From contig JAIPDU010000004.1 in assembly GCA_021737525.1 (NCBI GenBank), positions 1-23,000 of the forward strand: a stretch of DNA of 23,000 bases. Direction: 5' to 3'. The notes beneath the pieces are model-generated. The model saw only the letters and a program-made list of their open reading frames with translations, did not search any database and had not been told where the DNA came from. Every line of letters begins with the position of its first letter. Positions within the stretch are counted from its first letter, which is position 1. The position numbers were made by a program, and so were the translations under genes. Source of the stretch: Desulfohalobiaceae bacterium (GTDB lineage Bacteria; Desulfobacterota; Desulfovibrionia; Desulfovibrionales; Desulfothermaceae). Positions 7,549 through 16,800 of this stretch are shown in pieces.

Positions 7549-7604
7549 ATGTACCTCCCCCGCAAATGTTGCTTATTCCGAAAAAGAGGGATTCTGCTCC
7601 GGTG

Positions 7605-8489
7605 TCAGACCCGTTCGATACGCACCCAGCCCCAGAGGCCGTGGGGTCTGAACATCATAAAGATAACCAGAAAGATGAAGGGCACAATGGTCTTGATCCC
7701 TCCGGGCACGATTTGGGTGAGATAGGTGCCGGTCATGTTCTCCAGGATGCCGATGACGATACCGCCGACAATGGCCCCGGGGATGGAGTTGAGCCCTCCG
7801 AAGATCACCGCGGGCAGGACCACGAGCCCCAGGTGAGCAATATTGATGTTCAGGCCGTTGATGTTGGCCAGCAGGGCCCCGCCGATCCCCGCGGTAATGA
7901 AGGCGATGGACCAGGACGCGGCGTACACGAAGCGAACGCTGACCCCCAGGGACAGGGCCGCGGTCTCGTCGTCGGCAGTGGCCTGCATGGAAAGCCCCCA
8001 GCGAGTGTACTTGAAAAAGGCCACCAGGGCGATGAGCAGCCCGATGACCACCAGAAAGGACCAGAAAAAGACCGGAGTAATGCTCAGCATGCCCACGTGA
8101 ATGGACTCTTGGGGAAACACCGGCGGATGAAAGGTCTTGGTGCTCGGGCCCCAGATGAACATGGCGGTGCCGCGGAAAAAGAAGGACAACCCCACAGTGA
8201 CCATGATGACCGAGAGCAGGGGCTGACCGATGAGCCGATCCAGAAAGATCCGCTCGGTAAGGATGCCCAGGATGATGCCGATAATGATGGTCAGAAAAAC
8301 GCACACGACGAAGGGAATCCCGGTGCTATAAAGCCACCAGGAGACATAGGCCCCGATCAGGGTCAGCTCGCCCATGGCCAGATTGAGCACACCGGAGCAC
8401 TTGTAGATGACCACCCAGCCCAGGGCGATCAGGGCGTAGATCCCTCCGACCATAATGCCGGTCACCAGAGTCATGAGGAAGAGTTCCAT
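7605..8489 (-). CDS. livH: LIV-type ABC transporter permease LivH
   Basis: A 294-residue permease of about eight membrane segments. The opening helix with GGIYALIALGWVVIYKCSGVLNLAMGELTLIGAY is the standard LivH N-terminus (here the Gly-Gly-Ile-Tyr and Asn-Leu-Ala-Met-Gly pattern). The coupling loop reads GLSMQATADDETAALSLGVS, and VVLPAVIFGGLNSIPGAIVGG near residue 230 is also typical. Its ribosome site GGAGT overlaps the stop codon of the acyl-CoA synthetase 12 bases upstream, which indicates translational coupling and a shared transcript. Confidence 0.95.
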   Translation of the reverse strand: MELFLMTLVTGIMVGGIYALIALGWVVIYKCSGVLNLAMGELTLIGAYVSWWLYSTGIPFVVCVFLTIIIGIILGILTERIFLDRLIGQPLLSVIMVTVGLSFFFRGTAMFIWGPSTKTFHPPVFPQESIHVGMLSITPVFFWSFLVVIGLLIALVAFFKYTRWGLSMQATADDETAALSLGVSVRFVYAASWSIAFITAGIGGALLANINGLNINIAHLGLVVLPAVIFGGLNSIPGAIVGGIVIGILENMTGTYLTQIVPGGIKTIVPFIFLVIFMMFRPHGLWGWVRIERV

Positions 8490-8501
8490 GCAGCGACTCC
8501 T

Positions 8502-10460
8502 TTAGGCTTCGGTGCTCCGGATCAAAAGATCCGTCTTGATGTGCTGCTCCCTGCCGTCCTCGTAGGCGATGGTCAAATCCAGGTGGGCTGTGTCCGTATC
8601 AGAGTAGATCGCGTCCACCAGATCCTTGTAGCGCTTGGCCACCACCGGGCGCTTGAGCTTGTTGGTCCGGGTCAGCTCCTCGTCGTCCGCGTCGAAGACC
8701 TTGAATAGATTGGCGAACTTGCGGATGCGCGCCGGCTCAGGCAAATCCTTGTTCACCCGTTCCACCTGCTTCTGGATCAGATCGTAGACCTGCGTCTTCT
8801 GGGACAGCTCGCGGTAGCTGGTGTAATTGATCTTCTTCTCGTCCGCCCATTTGCCGGTCACGGAGTAGTCAATGCAGATCACCGCGGCCAGATAGTCCCG
8901 TTGATCCCCGATAACCCAGGCATCCTGGATAAAGGGGCTGAACTTGAGGCGGGTCTCCAGGTACTGCGGGGCGAAGGGGCGGCCGTCGCTAAGGGTGATG
9001 ACATCCTTGGAGCGGTCAAAGACCACCAAATGGCCGTCCTCGTCGATGAAGCCGCGATCCCCGGTGTAGAGCCAGCCGTCCTTCTTGGTCTTTTCTGTCT
9101 CCTCCTCGTTCTTGTAGTAGCCCAGAAACACGGAAGGGCTCCGGTTGAGGATCTCCCCGTCCTCGGCGATATCCACCTCGGTCTCCGGGATGGGCTTGCC
9201 CACTGTATCGAACTTGATGTCACCGTCCCTGTGCACAATAGAGATGCCGGCGATCTCGGTCTGCCCGAAGATTTGCTTCAGGTTGACCCCCAGGGCGTGA
9301 AAGAAGCGGAAATGGTCCGGCCCCAGGGCGGCGCCGCCGGTATAGCAGCGCCTGAGTCTGGACATCCCCAGATGGTCCTTGAGCTTCTTCTGCAGGGTGA
9401 TATAGGCCAGACCGTTAATCAGCTTGAGATACCAGGGTGGAGTTGTTTTCTGGAACTTGTGCTCCGCCATGCGGTAGCCGATGCTCGTGCCGAATTCGTA
9501 GAACTTGCGCTTGATCCAGGGCGCGTCCATGTACTTGACCTGGACCCTGCGGGTCATGCCCTCGTAGAGCCTGGGCGGGGCGAACATCACATGGGGGCCG
9601 ATCTCGCGGATGTTCTCCATCACCGTGTCCTGCTCCTCGGGGAAATTGATGGCGTATCCCACCTGCAGGCCGCAGGATATGGACATCATCTGCTCCCCGA
9701 TCCAGGCGAAGGGGAGGTAGGAGACGAAATCGTCCGTCTCGTAGCAGGGATCCACCGCCATGAGGTTCCTGCCCATGGTGAGCATGTTCCAGTGGCTGAG
9801 CAGCACCCCCTTGGGCCGCCCGGTGGTGCCGGAGGTGTAGAACTGCAGACAGACATGGTCCCCGTGTCCCTGGTTGATCAGTCTCTCGAATCTGTCCGGG
9901 TCCTCGTTGTCCAGCTCCCGGCCCAGCTCCTGCAGCCTGCGGATGCTCATCAGGTCCTCGCGGGTATAGTCCCGCATGCCCTTGGGGTCGTCCCAGAAAA
10001 TCATCTCCAGCTTGGGGCAGCCATCCTTGATCTCCAGGGCCTTGTCCACCTCTTCCTGGGTTTCGGCGAAGAAGAACTTGGCGTCGGAATGGTCCACGAT
10101 GTACTGGACCTCGTCGTGCAGGGATTCCTGAAAGAGCCAGGCGCATACGCCCCCGGCGCACATGGATCCGATCTCGGCCCACAGACCTTCCGGTCGGTTG
10201 GCCCCCATGAGGGCGACCCGATCTTCCCGCTGCAGCCCCATGCGCACCAACCCCAGACAGATCTGCTTCACGTTCTCGTAGTAGTCCTCCCAGGTAAAGG
10301 GCCGCCAGATCCCGAATTCCTTCTCCCGCATGGCGACCTTGTTCTTCCCGTATTCCCGGCACCGCTGCAGGAAAAGCTTGGGAATGGTGAGCTCCTTGGA
10401 TATCGCCTCCGTGCCTGTCTGCGCAGCCGTCTCTGTCCGGGGCTCACTTCCGTGTGGCAT
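8502..10460 (-). CDS. Long-chain-type acyl-CoA synthetase (AMP-forming)
   Basis: A 652-residue adenylate-forming enzyme of the long-chain/FadD15-like branch. It converts a carboxylic acid, ATP and CoA to acyl-CoA. The phosphate loop YTSGTTGRPKG is intact at 208-218, followed by IFGQTEIAG, the YTGDRGFIDEDGHL motif, and a C-terminal ELTRTNKLKR segment (Lys about 601) matching the catalytic-lysine region of this branch. Start ATG 10460 has AGGAGG 6 bases upstream and overlaps the end of livG by 17 bases. It therefore lies inside the transporter operon, between the ATPase and permease genes. This layout suggests that the imported compound, or a product of it, is activated to a CoA ester. Chain length or aromatic preference cannot be read here. 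Confidence 0.93.
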   Translation of the reverse strand: MPHGSEPRTETAAQTGTEAISKELTIPKLFLQRCREYGKNKVAMREKEFGIWRPFTWEDYYENVKQICLGLVRMGLQREDRVALMGANRPEGLWAEIGSMCAGGVCAWLFQESLHDEVQYIVDHSDAKFFFAETQEEVDKALEIKDGCPKLEMIFWDDPKGMRDYTREDLMSIRRLQELGRELDNEDPDRFERLINQGHGDHVCLQFYTSGTTGRPKGVLLSHWNMLTMGRNLMAVDPCYETDDFVSYLPFAWIGEQMMSISCGLQVGYAINFPEEQDTVMENIREIGPHVMFAPPRLYEGMTRRVQVKYMDAPWIKRKFYEFGTSIGYRMAEHKFQKTTPPWYLKLINGLAYITLQKKLKDHLGMSRLRRCYTGGAALGPDHFRFFHALGVNLKQIFGQTEIAGISIVHRDGDIKFDTVGKPIPETEVDIAEDGEILNRSPSVFLGYYKNEEETEKTKKDGWLYTGDRGFIDEDGHLVVFDRSKDVITLSDGRPFAPQYLETRLKFSPFIQDAWVIGDQRDYLAAVICIDYSVTGKWADEKKINYTSYRELSQKTQVYDLIQKQVERVNKDLPEPARIRKFANLFKVFDADDEELTRTNKLKRPVVAKRYKDLVDAIYSDTDTAHLDLTIAYEDGREQHIKTDLLIRSTEA

Positions 10461-11265
10461 ATATGTCCTCCTCGCCCAGATACGCCTTGATCACCTCAGG
10501 ATCCTGCTGTACTTCCGCAGGGGTGCCCTCCGTGATCTGCCTGCCGAAGCTCATGACGTAGACCCGGTCGGATATGTCCATGACCACGCCCATGTCGTGT
10601 TCTACCAGGATGCACGTGACCCGCCAGCGCTCCTCCTGGTTCACGTCCATGATGAAGCGGACCATGTCCTCCACTTCCTCCAGGTTGAGGCCGGCCAAAG
10701 GCTCGTCCAGGATGAGCAGCTCCGGGTCCATGGCCAGGGCGCGTCCCAGCTCCACCCGCTTCTGCTCTCCATAGGGGAGCATGCCCACGGTTTTGTCCCG
10801 GATGTGCTGGATCTCCAGCAGATCGATGATCTCCTCCTCGATGATCCGCCGTGTCTCGATCTCCTCCCTCTTGGCCTTGCCCAGGAAGAAGGATCCGCTC
10901 AGGACCCCGGAGCGGAGGTAGATGTGGCGTCCCAGGCGGATATTGTCCATGACGCTCATGCCGCCGAAGAGCTCGATCTTCTGGAAGGTCCTGGAGATTC
11001 CCAGATTGGCCCGGTGATAGGGTCTCAAGTGGTTGATCCGGCTGCCCTTGAAATAGATGTCTCCCTGCTGAGGCCTGTACAGCCCGTTGATGCAGTTCAT
11101 CATCACCGTTTTCCCAGCCCCGTTGGGCCCGATGATGGAATAGATCTCCCCTTTGCGGACTGTCAGATCGATGTTGGACAGGGCGGCGAGGCGTCCGAAT
11201 TGCATATGCACGTCCTTCAGCTGGAGAAGGGGGGTACTCTGTGACGAGCCGCTTGTCTGCAGCAT
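10444..11265 (-). CDS. livG: Branched-chain-type ABC transporter ATP-binding protein LivG
   Basis: A 273-residue ATPase with Walker A GPNGAGKT (46-53), the signature variant LPYGEQ (163-168), Walker B LLILDEP (183-189) and the H-loop His223 in LVEHDMGVVMDISDRV. The last stretch, followed by GRQITEGTPAEVQQDPEVIKAYLG, is the diagnostic LivG tail. It is the first gene of the leftward liv set; GGGAG lies 8 bases before the ATG. Its end overlaps the acyl-CoA synthetase start by 17 bases. A 554-base non-coding region lies upstream and should hold the operon promoter. Confidence 0.95.
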   Translation of the reverse strand: MLQTSGSSQSTPLLQLKDVHMQFGRLAALSNIDLTVRKGEIYSIIGPNGAGKTVMMNCINGLYRPQQGDIYFKGSRINHLRPYHRANLGISRTFQKIELFGGMSVMDNIRLGRHIYLRSGVLSGSFFLGKAKREEIETRRIIEEEIIDLLEIQHIRDKTVGMLPYGEQKRVELGRALAMDPELLILDEPLAGLNLEEVEDMVRFIMDVNQEERWRVTCILVEHDMGVVMDISDRVYVMSFGRQITEGTPAEVQQDPEVIKAYLGEEDIYATRK

Positions 11266-11819
11266 GAGGTCGCTCCCTGAAATTGGTTTTGATAAAAAAA
11301 CCTTGTTTACAACTCGAAAGAACGGATCAAGTGCATGAGCAAGAGATAGACTAAACCTTTACCCTCCTCAATTTGGAAAGGCCGAAACGATCCCCTGCCC
11401 CGCCTGGAGGCCTCGTTTGCCTGAAATGATAAGGCTGGATGGGAAGACGCGCAGAGTTTGCAAGGATATCCTGAATGGAAAAGGAAAGCTTATTTGCCTA
11501 TTGGGCTGGTGCATGAAAACATCCATTGGAAGGTGTCGATAGAATGCATGTATTTGAAGCTTATGGTAAGACTAGCGAACCATATGGGGGCTGTCAATAT
11601 GTTTTTTCTCTTTCCAAAACGATTTCAGCCCGATACCACTTTGACCTCCTCAGAAGACGGCTCGAATCGCGGCTTTTGTCCCGCTAGAGCCGCCCAGGCG
11701 GACATGGGCAATGGGATGTTCGGATGCCGGACCAGCCCAGTTTGGAGCCATGGGAAAAGGACCTTCGGTGGAATCCCTGAACAATGGCCTGTCCCGAGCT
11801 TTACCCATCCTGCGGGGGC
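11266..11819. other. Non-coding gap between livG and the octaheme cytochrome
   Basis: No credible gene, RNA or repeat is visible in this 554-base stretch. The open frames here have unlike codon use and no family resemblance. The part nearest livG (about 11280-11350) is AT-richer, as expected for the liv promoter, but no convincing -35/-10 pair or sigma-54 site could be identified. No T-tailed hairpin is seen after the cytochrome gene. Confidence 0.5.
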
Positions 11820-13337
11820 TCACCTTGCTTCCCTTCGGAGCCGCTTCAGCTCCCGCAGCATCTCCCGCAGGTTCTTCTGCTGCTGCCAGCGGCCGCGCTC
11901 GAAGACGCCGTAGTCCGCTCCCATCATGGCCGAGGCGAAGCGGACGGAGTTGGCGTAGAAGAGCCACTGCTCCAGCCACATGAGCTCCAGGGGCTCATCC
12001 GCGATGCTGCCGTCATTGCCCGGACCCTGGGCCAGGCCCTCGGCCCAGGCCGCCTCCAGGACCTTGGTGGCCTCCCGGGTCATTTGATTGCTCGTTTCCA
12101 CCGCCCGATCCAGCTTCTCGAAGTGTCCCCGGGTCCACTGCGTGCTGTGACAGGCGGAACAGACCGCCTGCAAGCGCCCCCGCCTCTTCTCCTGCTCTTC
12201 TTTGGAAATGAGGTACTTGGAGGCGGGCTCTCCGCTCAGCTCCGTGGGCAGGGGCAGGCCGGCCTTATTCTCAATGACCGATGTGTCGGCGGATTGGGGT
12301 TGCGGATGGGCGTAGGGCAGCCCGAAGATGCGCTCGGACAGGCGGTCGTTCATTTGATGGGTCCGCTCGGCGATGACCTTGCCCTGCGGACTGGTCAACA
12401 GGCTCGCATGGCAGCTGGCGCAGGTGGGCGCGGCGAAGTCCTCTCCAGGTGTCCAGGGGACCTCCTCCATGGCCCATTCCGATCCCAGGGAGGCCTGGAT
12501 ATTGCCGTGCTTGCTGACCCGGTAGACCTTGTATGCGGGCACGTCCGGGCCCTTGTGGCATTTGGAGCAGGTGTGGGGCTGTCTGGCCATCTCGATGGCA
12601 AAGCGGTGCCTGGTGTGGCAGGAGGAGCAGGACCCCTTGCTCCCGTCGGGGTTGATCCGCCCCACCGCCTGGTTGGGCCATCCGGTGTAAACCGGCAGCT
12701 CCTGCGGACCCAGCTTGGTGGAGCGCTCCTTTGTGCCTTCATACTCTACCCTGGTTCCGTGACAGGCCAGGCAGGAATCCTGGTTGGACAGCCGGTCCGG
12801 GGCCCGCTCCTGTACAGTCCCCTGTTCGGGATCCACGCTGGGCACGCCGTTGATCGCAGTGATGAGCTGCTGATAGAGCTTGTTGTCCATCAGGTTGCCG
12901 TGGGCCTGGCTCATCTTGTTCCGGCTGAACTGCTCCCGCTCCTCGGGGTGACAGACCGCGCAGTCCTTTGGCGTGACCACCGCGTGCACCTTCTTGCCGT
13001 TGTGGGCAAAGGTGTCAGGGTGCTCCCCGGGATTCAGGGTATGGCACTCAGCGCAGCCCACAGTGGAATCCGCGAGATCCTCCGGGACGCTCTCCGCGGA
13101 TATGCGCCGCTTCATCTCCTCCTTTTCCAGGGCCTCTTCCGAAGTGACCCTTGCATGGCGGCTCGCCCGCCAGTCGGAGACAATGCCGGGATGGAGGCTC
13201 TTATGGCAGCCCAGGCAGTACTGCGTGGCCTGGCTCGGCTCGGCGGCGAGAGCGGGACCTGGAAGGAAGGGAAATACAAGAAGTGCCAGCAGGAAAACCG
13301 TTGCGGCGCGCGGGAAGGTGACCAAGGTACTGGGCAT
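11820..13337 (-). CDS. Octaheme c-type cytochrome, hydroxylamine oxidoreductase-like
   Basis: A 505-residue exported protein with eight CxxCH haem sites, starting at residues 41, 95, 126, 189, 237, 257, 306 and 393. The signal peptide ends near ALAAEP (about residue 32). Between haems 4 and 6 the pattern GRINPDGSKGSCSSCHTRH, then CSKCHKGPDVPAYKVY and SKHGNI, matches the HAO-like octaheme family (multi-haem HAO domain). Relatives oxidise hydroxylamine or hydrazine, or run in reverse to reduce nitrite or hydroxylamine in the periplasm. I could not confirm the cross-linking tyrosine that marks true oxidases; GADYGVF near residue 474 is the region to align. AAGGAG lies 7 bases before the ATG. No quinol dehydrogenase or haem-lyase gene is adjacent. 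Confidence 0.87.
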   Translation of the reverse strand: MPSTLVTFPRAATVFLLALLVFPFLPGPALAAEPSQATQYCLGCHKSLHPGIVSDWRASRHARVTSEEALEKEEMKRRISAESVPEDLADSTVGCAECHTLNPGEHPDTFAHNGKKVHAVVTPKDCAVCHPEEREQFSRNKMSQAHGNLMDNKLYQQLITAINGVPSVDPEQGTVQERAPDRLSNQDSCLACHGTRVEYEGTKERSTKLGPQELPVYTGWPNQAVGRINPDGSKGSCSSCHTRHRFAIEMARQPHTCSKCHKGPDVPAYKVYRVSKHGNIQASLGSEWAMEEVPWTPGEDFAAPTCASCHASLLTSPQGKVIAERTHQMNDRLSERIFGLPYAHPQPQSADTSVIENKAGLPLPTELSGEPASKYLISKEEQEKRRGRLQAVCSACHSTQWTRGHFEKLDRAVETSNQMTREATKVLEAAWAEGLAQGPGNDGSIADEPLELMWLEQWLFYANSVRFASAMMGADYGVFERGRWQQQKNLREMLRELKRLRREAR

Positions 13338-13487
13338 TGCCGGGCTCCTTGTTGCGGATGGGTAAGAATCCGGACAGGTTGGAGCCTAGCACGGCAGGCG
13401 GTCTGAAACAATACCACACCCCGAAGGACCCAGGATAAATTCTCATGTGATTAAACCGCCAAGACACCAAGAACGCCAAGGAAGACG

Positions 13488-13518
13488 TTTTCCTTTGCCG
13501 GGCCGCGGCAAAGGAAAA
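13488..13518. repeat. Perfect palindrome, 13-bp arms
   Basis: TTTTCCTTTGCCG (13488-13500) is perfectly complementary to CGGCAAAGGAAAA (13506-13518) across a 5-base loop. It is followed on the plus strand by a purine-rich stretch and not by a T-run, so it is not a standard terminator in either direction. Confidence 0.85.
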
Positions 13519-13559
13519 GGCTTGGCCTTAAATACTCATCTTCGACAGTGAAGGCATTC

Positions 13560-13589
13560 TTTGCTTTGCGGGCGTTCCCGCAAAGCAAA
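13560..13589. repeat. Perfect palindrome, 13-bp arms
   Basis: TTTGCTTTGCGGG (13560-13572) pairs perfectly with CCCGCAAAGCAAA (13577-13589) over a four-base loop CGTT. It lies 41 bases after the previous palindrome and is similar in design but not in sequence, as if independent short palindromic units had inserted in the same region. Confidence 0.85.
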
Positions 13590-13744
13590 ATATCTTCCCT
13601 TGGCGGCATCCTTGGCGACCTTGCCTGCCCTGTGAAACGCCGGCTCGGCCGGCCCTGCGAAGCAGGATTTCACCAGGGGCCTCTTGGCGGTGAAAAATGC
13701 CCAGGGGCCCGCCATTTAATGTCCGACATCCGGGATTCCGCCCC

Positions 13745-13861
13745 ACTGACCCACCGACTCACTGACTTACTGACGCACTGACTTACTGACTCACTGACGC
13801 ACTGACTTACCGACTCACTGATTCACCGACGCACTGACAAACCGACTCACCGACTCACCGA
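13745..13861. repeat. Octamer tandem repeat, about 14.6 units, overlapping the RND stop codon
   Basis: Fourteen full units of 8 bases plus a partial one follow the pattern AC(T/C)GA(C/T)NN, for example ACTGACTT, ACTGACGC and ACCGACTC, in perfect 8-base register without gaps. The last units code for the final residues SVSR and the TGA stop of the RND permease on the other strand. There are no unique spacers, so it is not a CRISPR array. Confidence 0.93.
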
Positions 13862-16800
13862 AAATCGATCCCGCAGGCTGTCCAGCCCGGAATAGACCAC
13901 CGGGACCACGATCATGGTCAGGAAGGTCCCCACCAGAAGGCCCGTCCCGGCCACGATGGCCAGGGGGGAGAGGCGCTCCAGCCCCACCGCCGTCTCGAAG
14001 GCGAGCGGGGAGAGCCCAACGACTGTCGAGAGCATGGTCATGAAGATGGGCCGCAGGCGCAGGGAAACGGAGCGCTCAATGGCGCTGTCCCGGTCATAGC
14101 CCTCGCTGCGGGCCTGGAGGATGAAGTCCAGGAGCAGGACGCTATTGTTGATGATAATACCGGCCAGGAAGATCATCCCCATGTTTCCGGGCATGGACAT
14201 GGGCTTGTCGAAGATGAGCAGGCCCCACAATGAGCCCGCCACCGCCAGGGGAATGGCCGCCATGATGGTCAGGGGATGGCGGAAGGAGCGGAACATGGCC
14301 AAAAGCAGGAGATAGAGCAGGACGATCCCGATGACCAGGGAGCGCCGCAGCCTGGTCTTGGTTTGCTTCATGTCCTTCATGGTCCCGGCGAACTCCAGGC
14401 TGTACCCCCCGGGAATCTCCATGCCCTCCAGGCGCTTCTTGGCCTTTGCTGTCACATGGGCGATGGTCATTCCGGTGTTCTCCCCGGTGATGTCCACGGT
14501 GGAACGCAGGTCTTCCCGGGTGATGAAGGGCTGCTCCCGCCTTGATTCGATCTCCGCCAGGCTCCTCAGGGGCACGGGGCCGAAATCCGAGCCCACGTAG
14601 ACCTGGGCCAGGTCGCCCGGACCCTGCATATCCTTTTCCCCGTACTGGACCCGAAGGGGGATGTCCAGATAGTCGGAAAGCCGCATCCGGCTCGCGGGAA
14701 CACCGCGCACCGCAACCTGCAGCTGTTCCGAGACCTCCTTGGGCGAGGTCCCGTACGTCCGGGCCAGGGCCGGATCCACGCGCACCACCTCTTCCCGCTC
14801 GTCGAAGTGCCAGCTCCTGCGCGCGTCCACCAGGCCGGGAGTTCCCTCCAGCCGGTCCAGGGCCCGGTCCGCCAGCCGATCCAGGATCTCGGGGTCCGGG
14901 CCGCTGATAATCACGTCCAGCGGGGCCTTGGTCGTGGCCATGGGCGTGGCCCCGAACTCGCTGACCCGGAAGCTCTTGATCCCGGGCACCCGCCGCAGCC
15001 GCTCGCGCCACTCCTGCTGGATGTCCCAGATGGAGGCCTCGCGCCGGGTCCGGTCCACCAGATGCACCGTGATCAGCGCGGACTGGGCCGTGGATCCGCC
15101 CGCGCCGAACCCGATGGCCCCGGGCTCGGAGCCCACTACCGAGGAGACCGTCTTGACCCCGGGCTGCTCGGAGATGATCCCCTCCACCCGGTCCAGCGCC
15201 GTCTCCATGCGCTCGAGGGAATCCGTGGCCGGCAGATCGAAGGACACATTGACGATGCCCGTATCCATGGGCGGCATGAGCTCACCCCCGATGAGCGGCG
15301 GCACCACGCGCACGCTCACCACGAACAGGGCCGCCGCCAGCAGCAGGGTCACAACGCGCCAGCCAAGGGCCGCCCGCAGCAGGAAGAGGTAGAAGCGCCG
15401 CACCCACTCCAGGGCCCGGTCCGCGAACGCCGCAGCGCGCTCCAGGAGGTTTTGGGCGCGTCCGCCACGGGTGAGGACCTTTGAGGCCACGAGCGGCACC
15501 AGGGTCAGGGACACGAGGAGAGAGGCAATAAGCGTGGTGGAGATGGTGAAGCTGAGCCTGCCGATGGTGCGCTGGGCGTAGCCGCCGATAAAGATGATGG
15601 GGATGAGCACGGCCACGGTGGTCATGGTCCCCGCGGTGTTGGCCAGGGCGATCTCCCGGGTGCCGCTTTTGGCCGATTCCTCGGGATCGCCGCCCCTGTC
15701 CCCGAAATGGCGGTAGATGTTCTCCAGGACCACCACGGAGGAGTCCACCACCAGGCCCGTGGCCACGATCAGTCCGGTCAGGGTGATCATGTTCAGGGTG
15801 TAGGGAGTGAACCAGAGCACCGCTATGGAGAAGAGAAAGGACAGGGGCAGGCTCACTCCGGCGACCAGGGCCGCGCGGGTGTCCGCCAGGAAGAGGAAGA
15901 TGACCGCCACGGTGAGCAGGACCGCCTGCGCGATGGAACGGACCATCCCCTGCATGTTCACGTCGATCAGGGGCTGCTGGTCCTGGGTGATTTCAAGGGA
16001 TATGTCCGGGTAATCCGCCTCCAGGCGGGGAAGATGGGACTTGACCCGCTCGATGGTCTCCACCGTGGCCCCGCCCTCCTCGCGGATGATGCCCAGGGCG
16101 ACGGCCTCCTTGGTATTGCCGTGGTACAGGGAGCGCGGCTCCTGTTCCGCGAGCTCCACCCGGGCTACGTCCTTTACCCGGAGGAGGCCCTTATCCGACC
16201 TGCGCAGGGGAAGCTCGCGGATCCCGCTCAGGTCGGCGAACTCGCCCCCCACGCGCACCAGGTATTCGCTGTCCCGGGTGTAGATGTTCCCCGCGGGCGC
16301 GGAGATGTTCTGCCGGGCCAGCGCGGCGATCACCTCTCCCGGGCCCATCCCGTGGGCGGCGAGCTTGTCCCGGCTCACCCGCACCCGGACCTCGGGCCTG
16401 TGCCCGCCGAAAACGTCCACATCCGCCACCCCGTCCAGGCGCAGGAGACGGTCCCGTATCTGGTTCTCCGCGAGCAGGCGGATATCCGCGAGATCCTTGA
16501 CCCCCTGGTCCTTGGGGGAAAGGGCCAGGGTGAGCAGGGGCCTGGAGGTGGATTCGCTGAGGCGGTAGATGCTCGGGGCCTTGGCCCCCTCTGGGAGCTG
16601 GGCCTGGATGCGGGCGATGGCGTTGCCCACGTCCACGATGGCCTGGCCCGGATCCTTGCTGTAGGCGAACTCCGCAGTCACCGAGGAGACCTGGTCCCGG
16701 CTGGTGCTGCGGATGTTCTCCAGGCCGCTCAGGGTATTCAGCTCCTTCTCCACGATCTCGGTGATCTTGTCCTGGATATCCCCCGCGCTCGCTCCGGGCT

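Larger units (their letters stand above)
13452..13702. repeat. Composite inverted-repeat region with nested palindromes
   Basis: A left arm of CGCCAAG-type units (about 13457-13482: CCGCCAAGACACCAAGAACG then CCAAGG) faces right-hand CTTGGCG units near 13597-13618 and 13682-13690. Three palindromic blocks are set inside: 13488-13518, 13560-13589 and a looser one about 13628-13680. The CCGCCAAG/CTTGGCGG style is one I associate with spacer repeats around GxxExxY genes. Together with the tandem repeat at 13745-13861 it fills the space between the RND pump and the octaheme cytochrome. I see no gene in it. Confidence 0.65.

Noticed and set aside
11458..11913. Plus-strand frame of 151 codons in the livG-cytochrome gap
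   Set aside because: No family resemblance, shifting composition, no convincing ribosome site, and its 3' end runs antisense into the cytochrome gene.
13745..13861. Possible CRISPR array
   Set aside because: Units are 8 bases with no unique spacers, and no cas genes are present; it is a simple tandem repeat.
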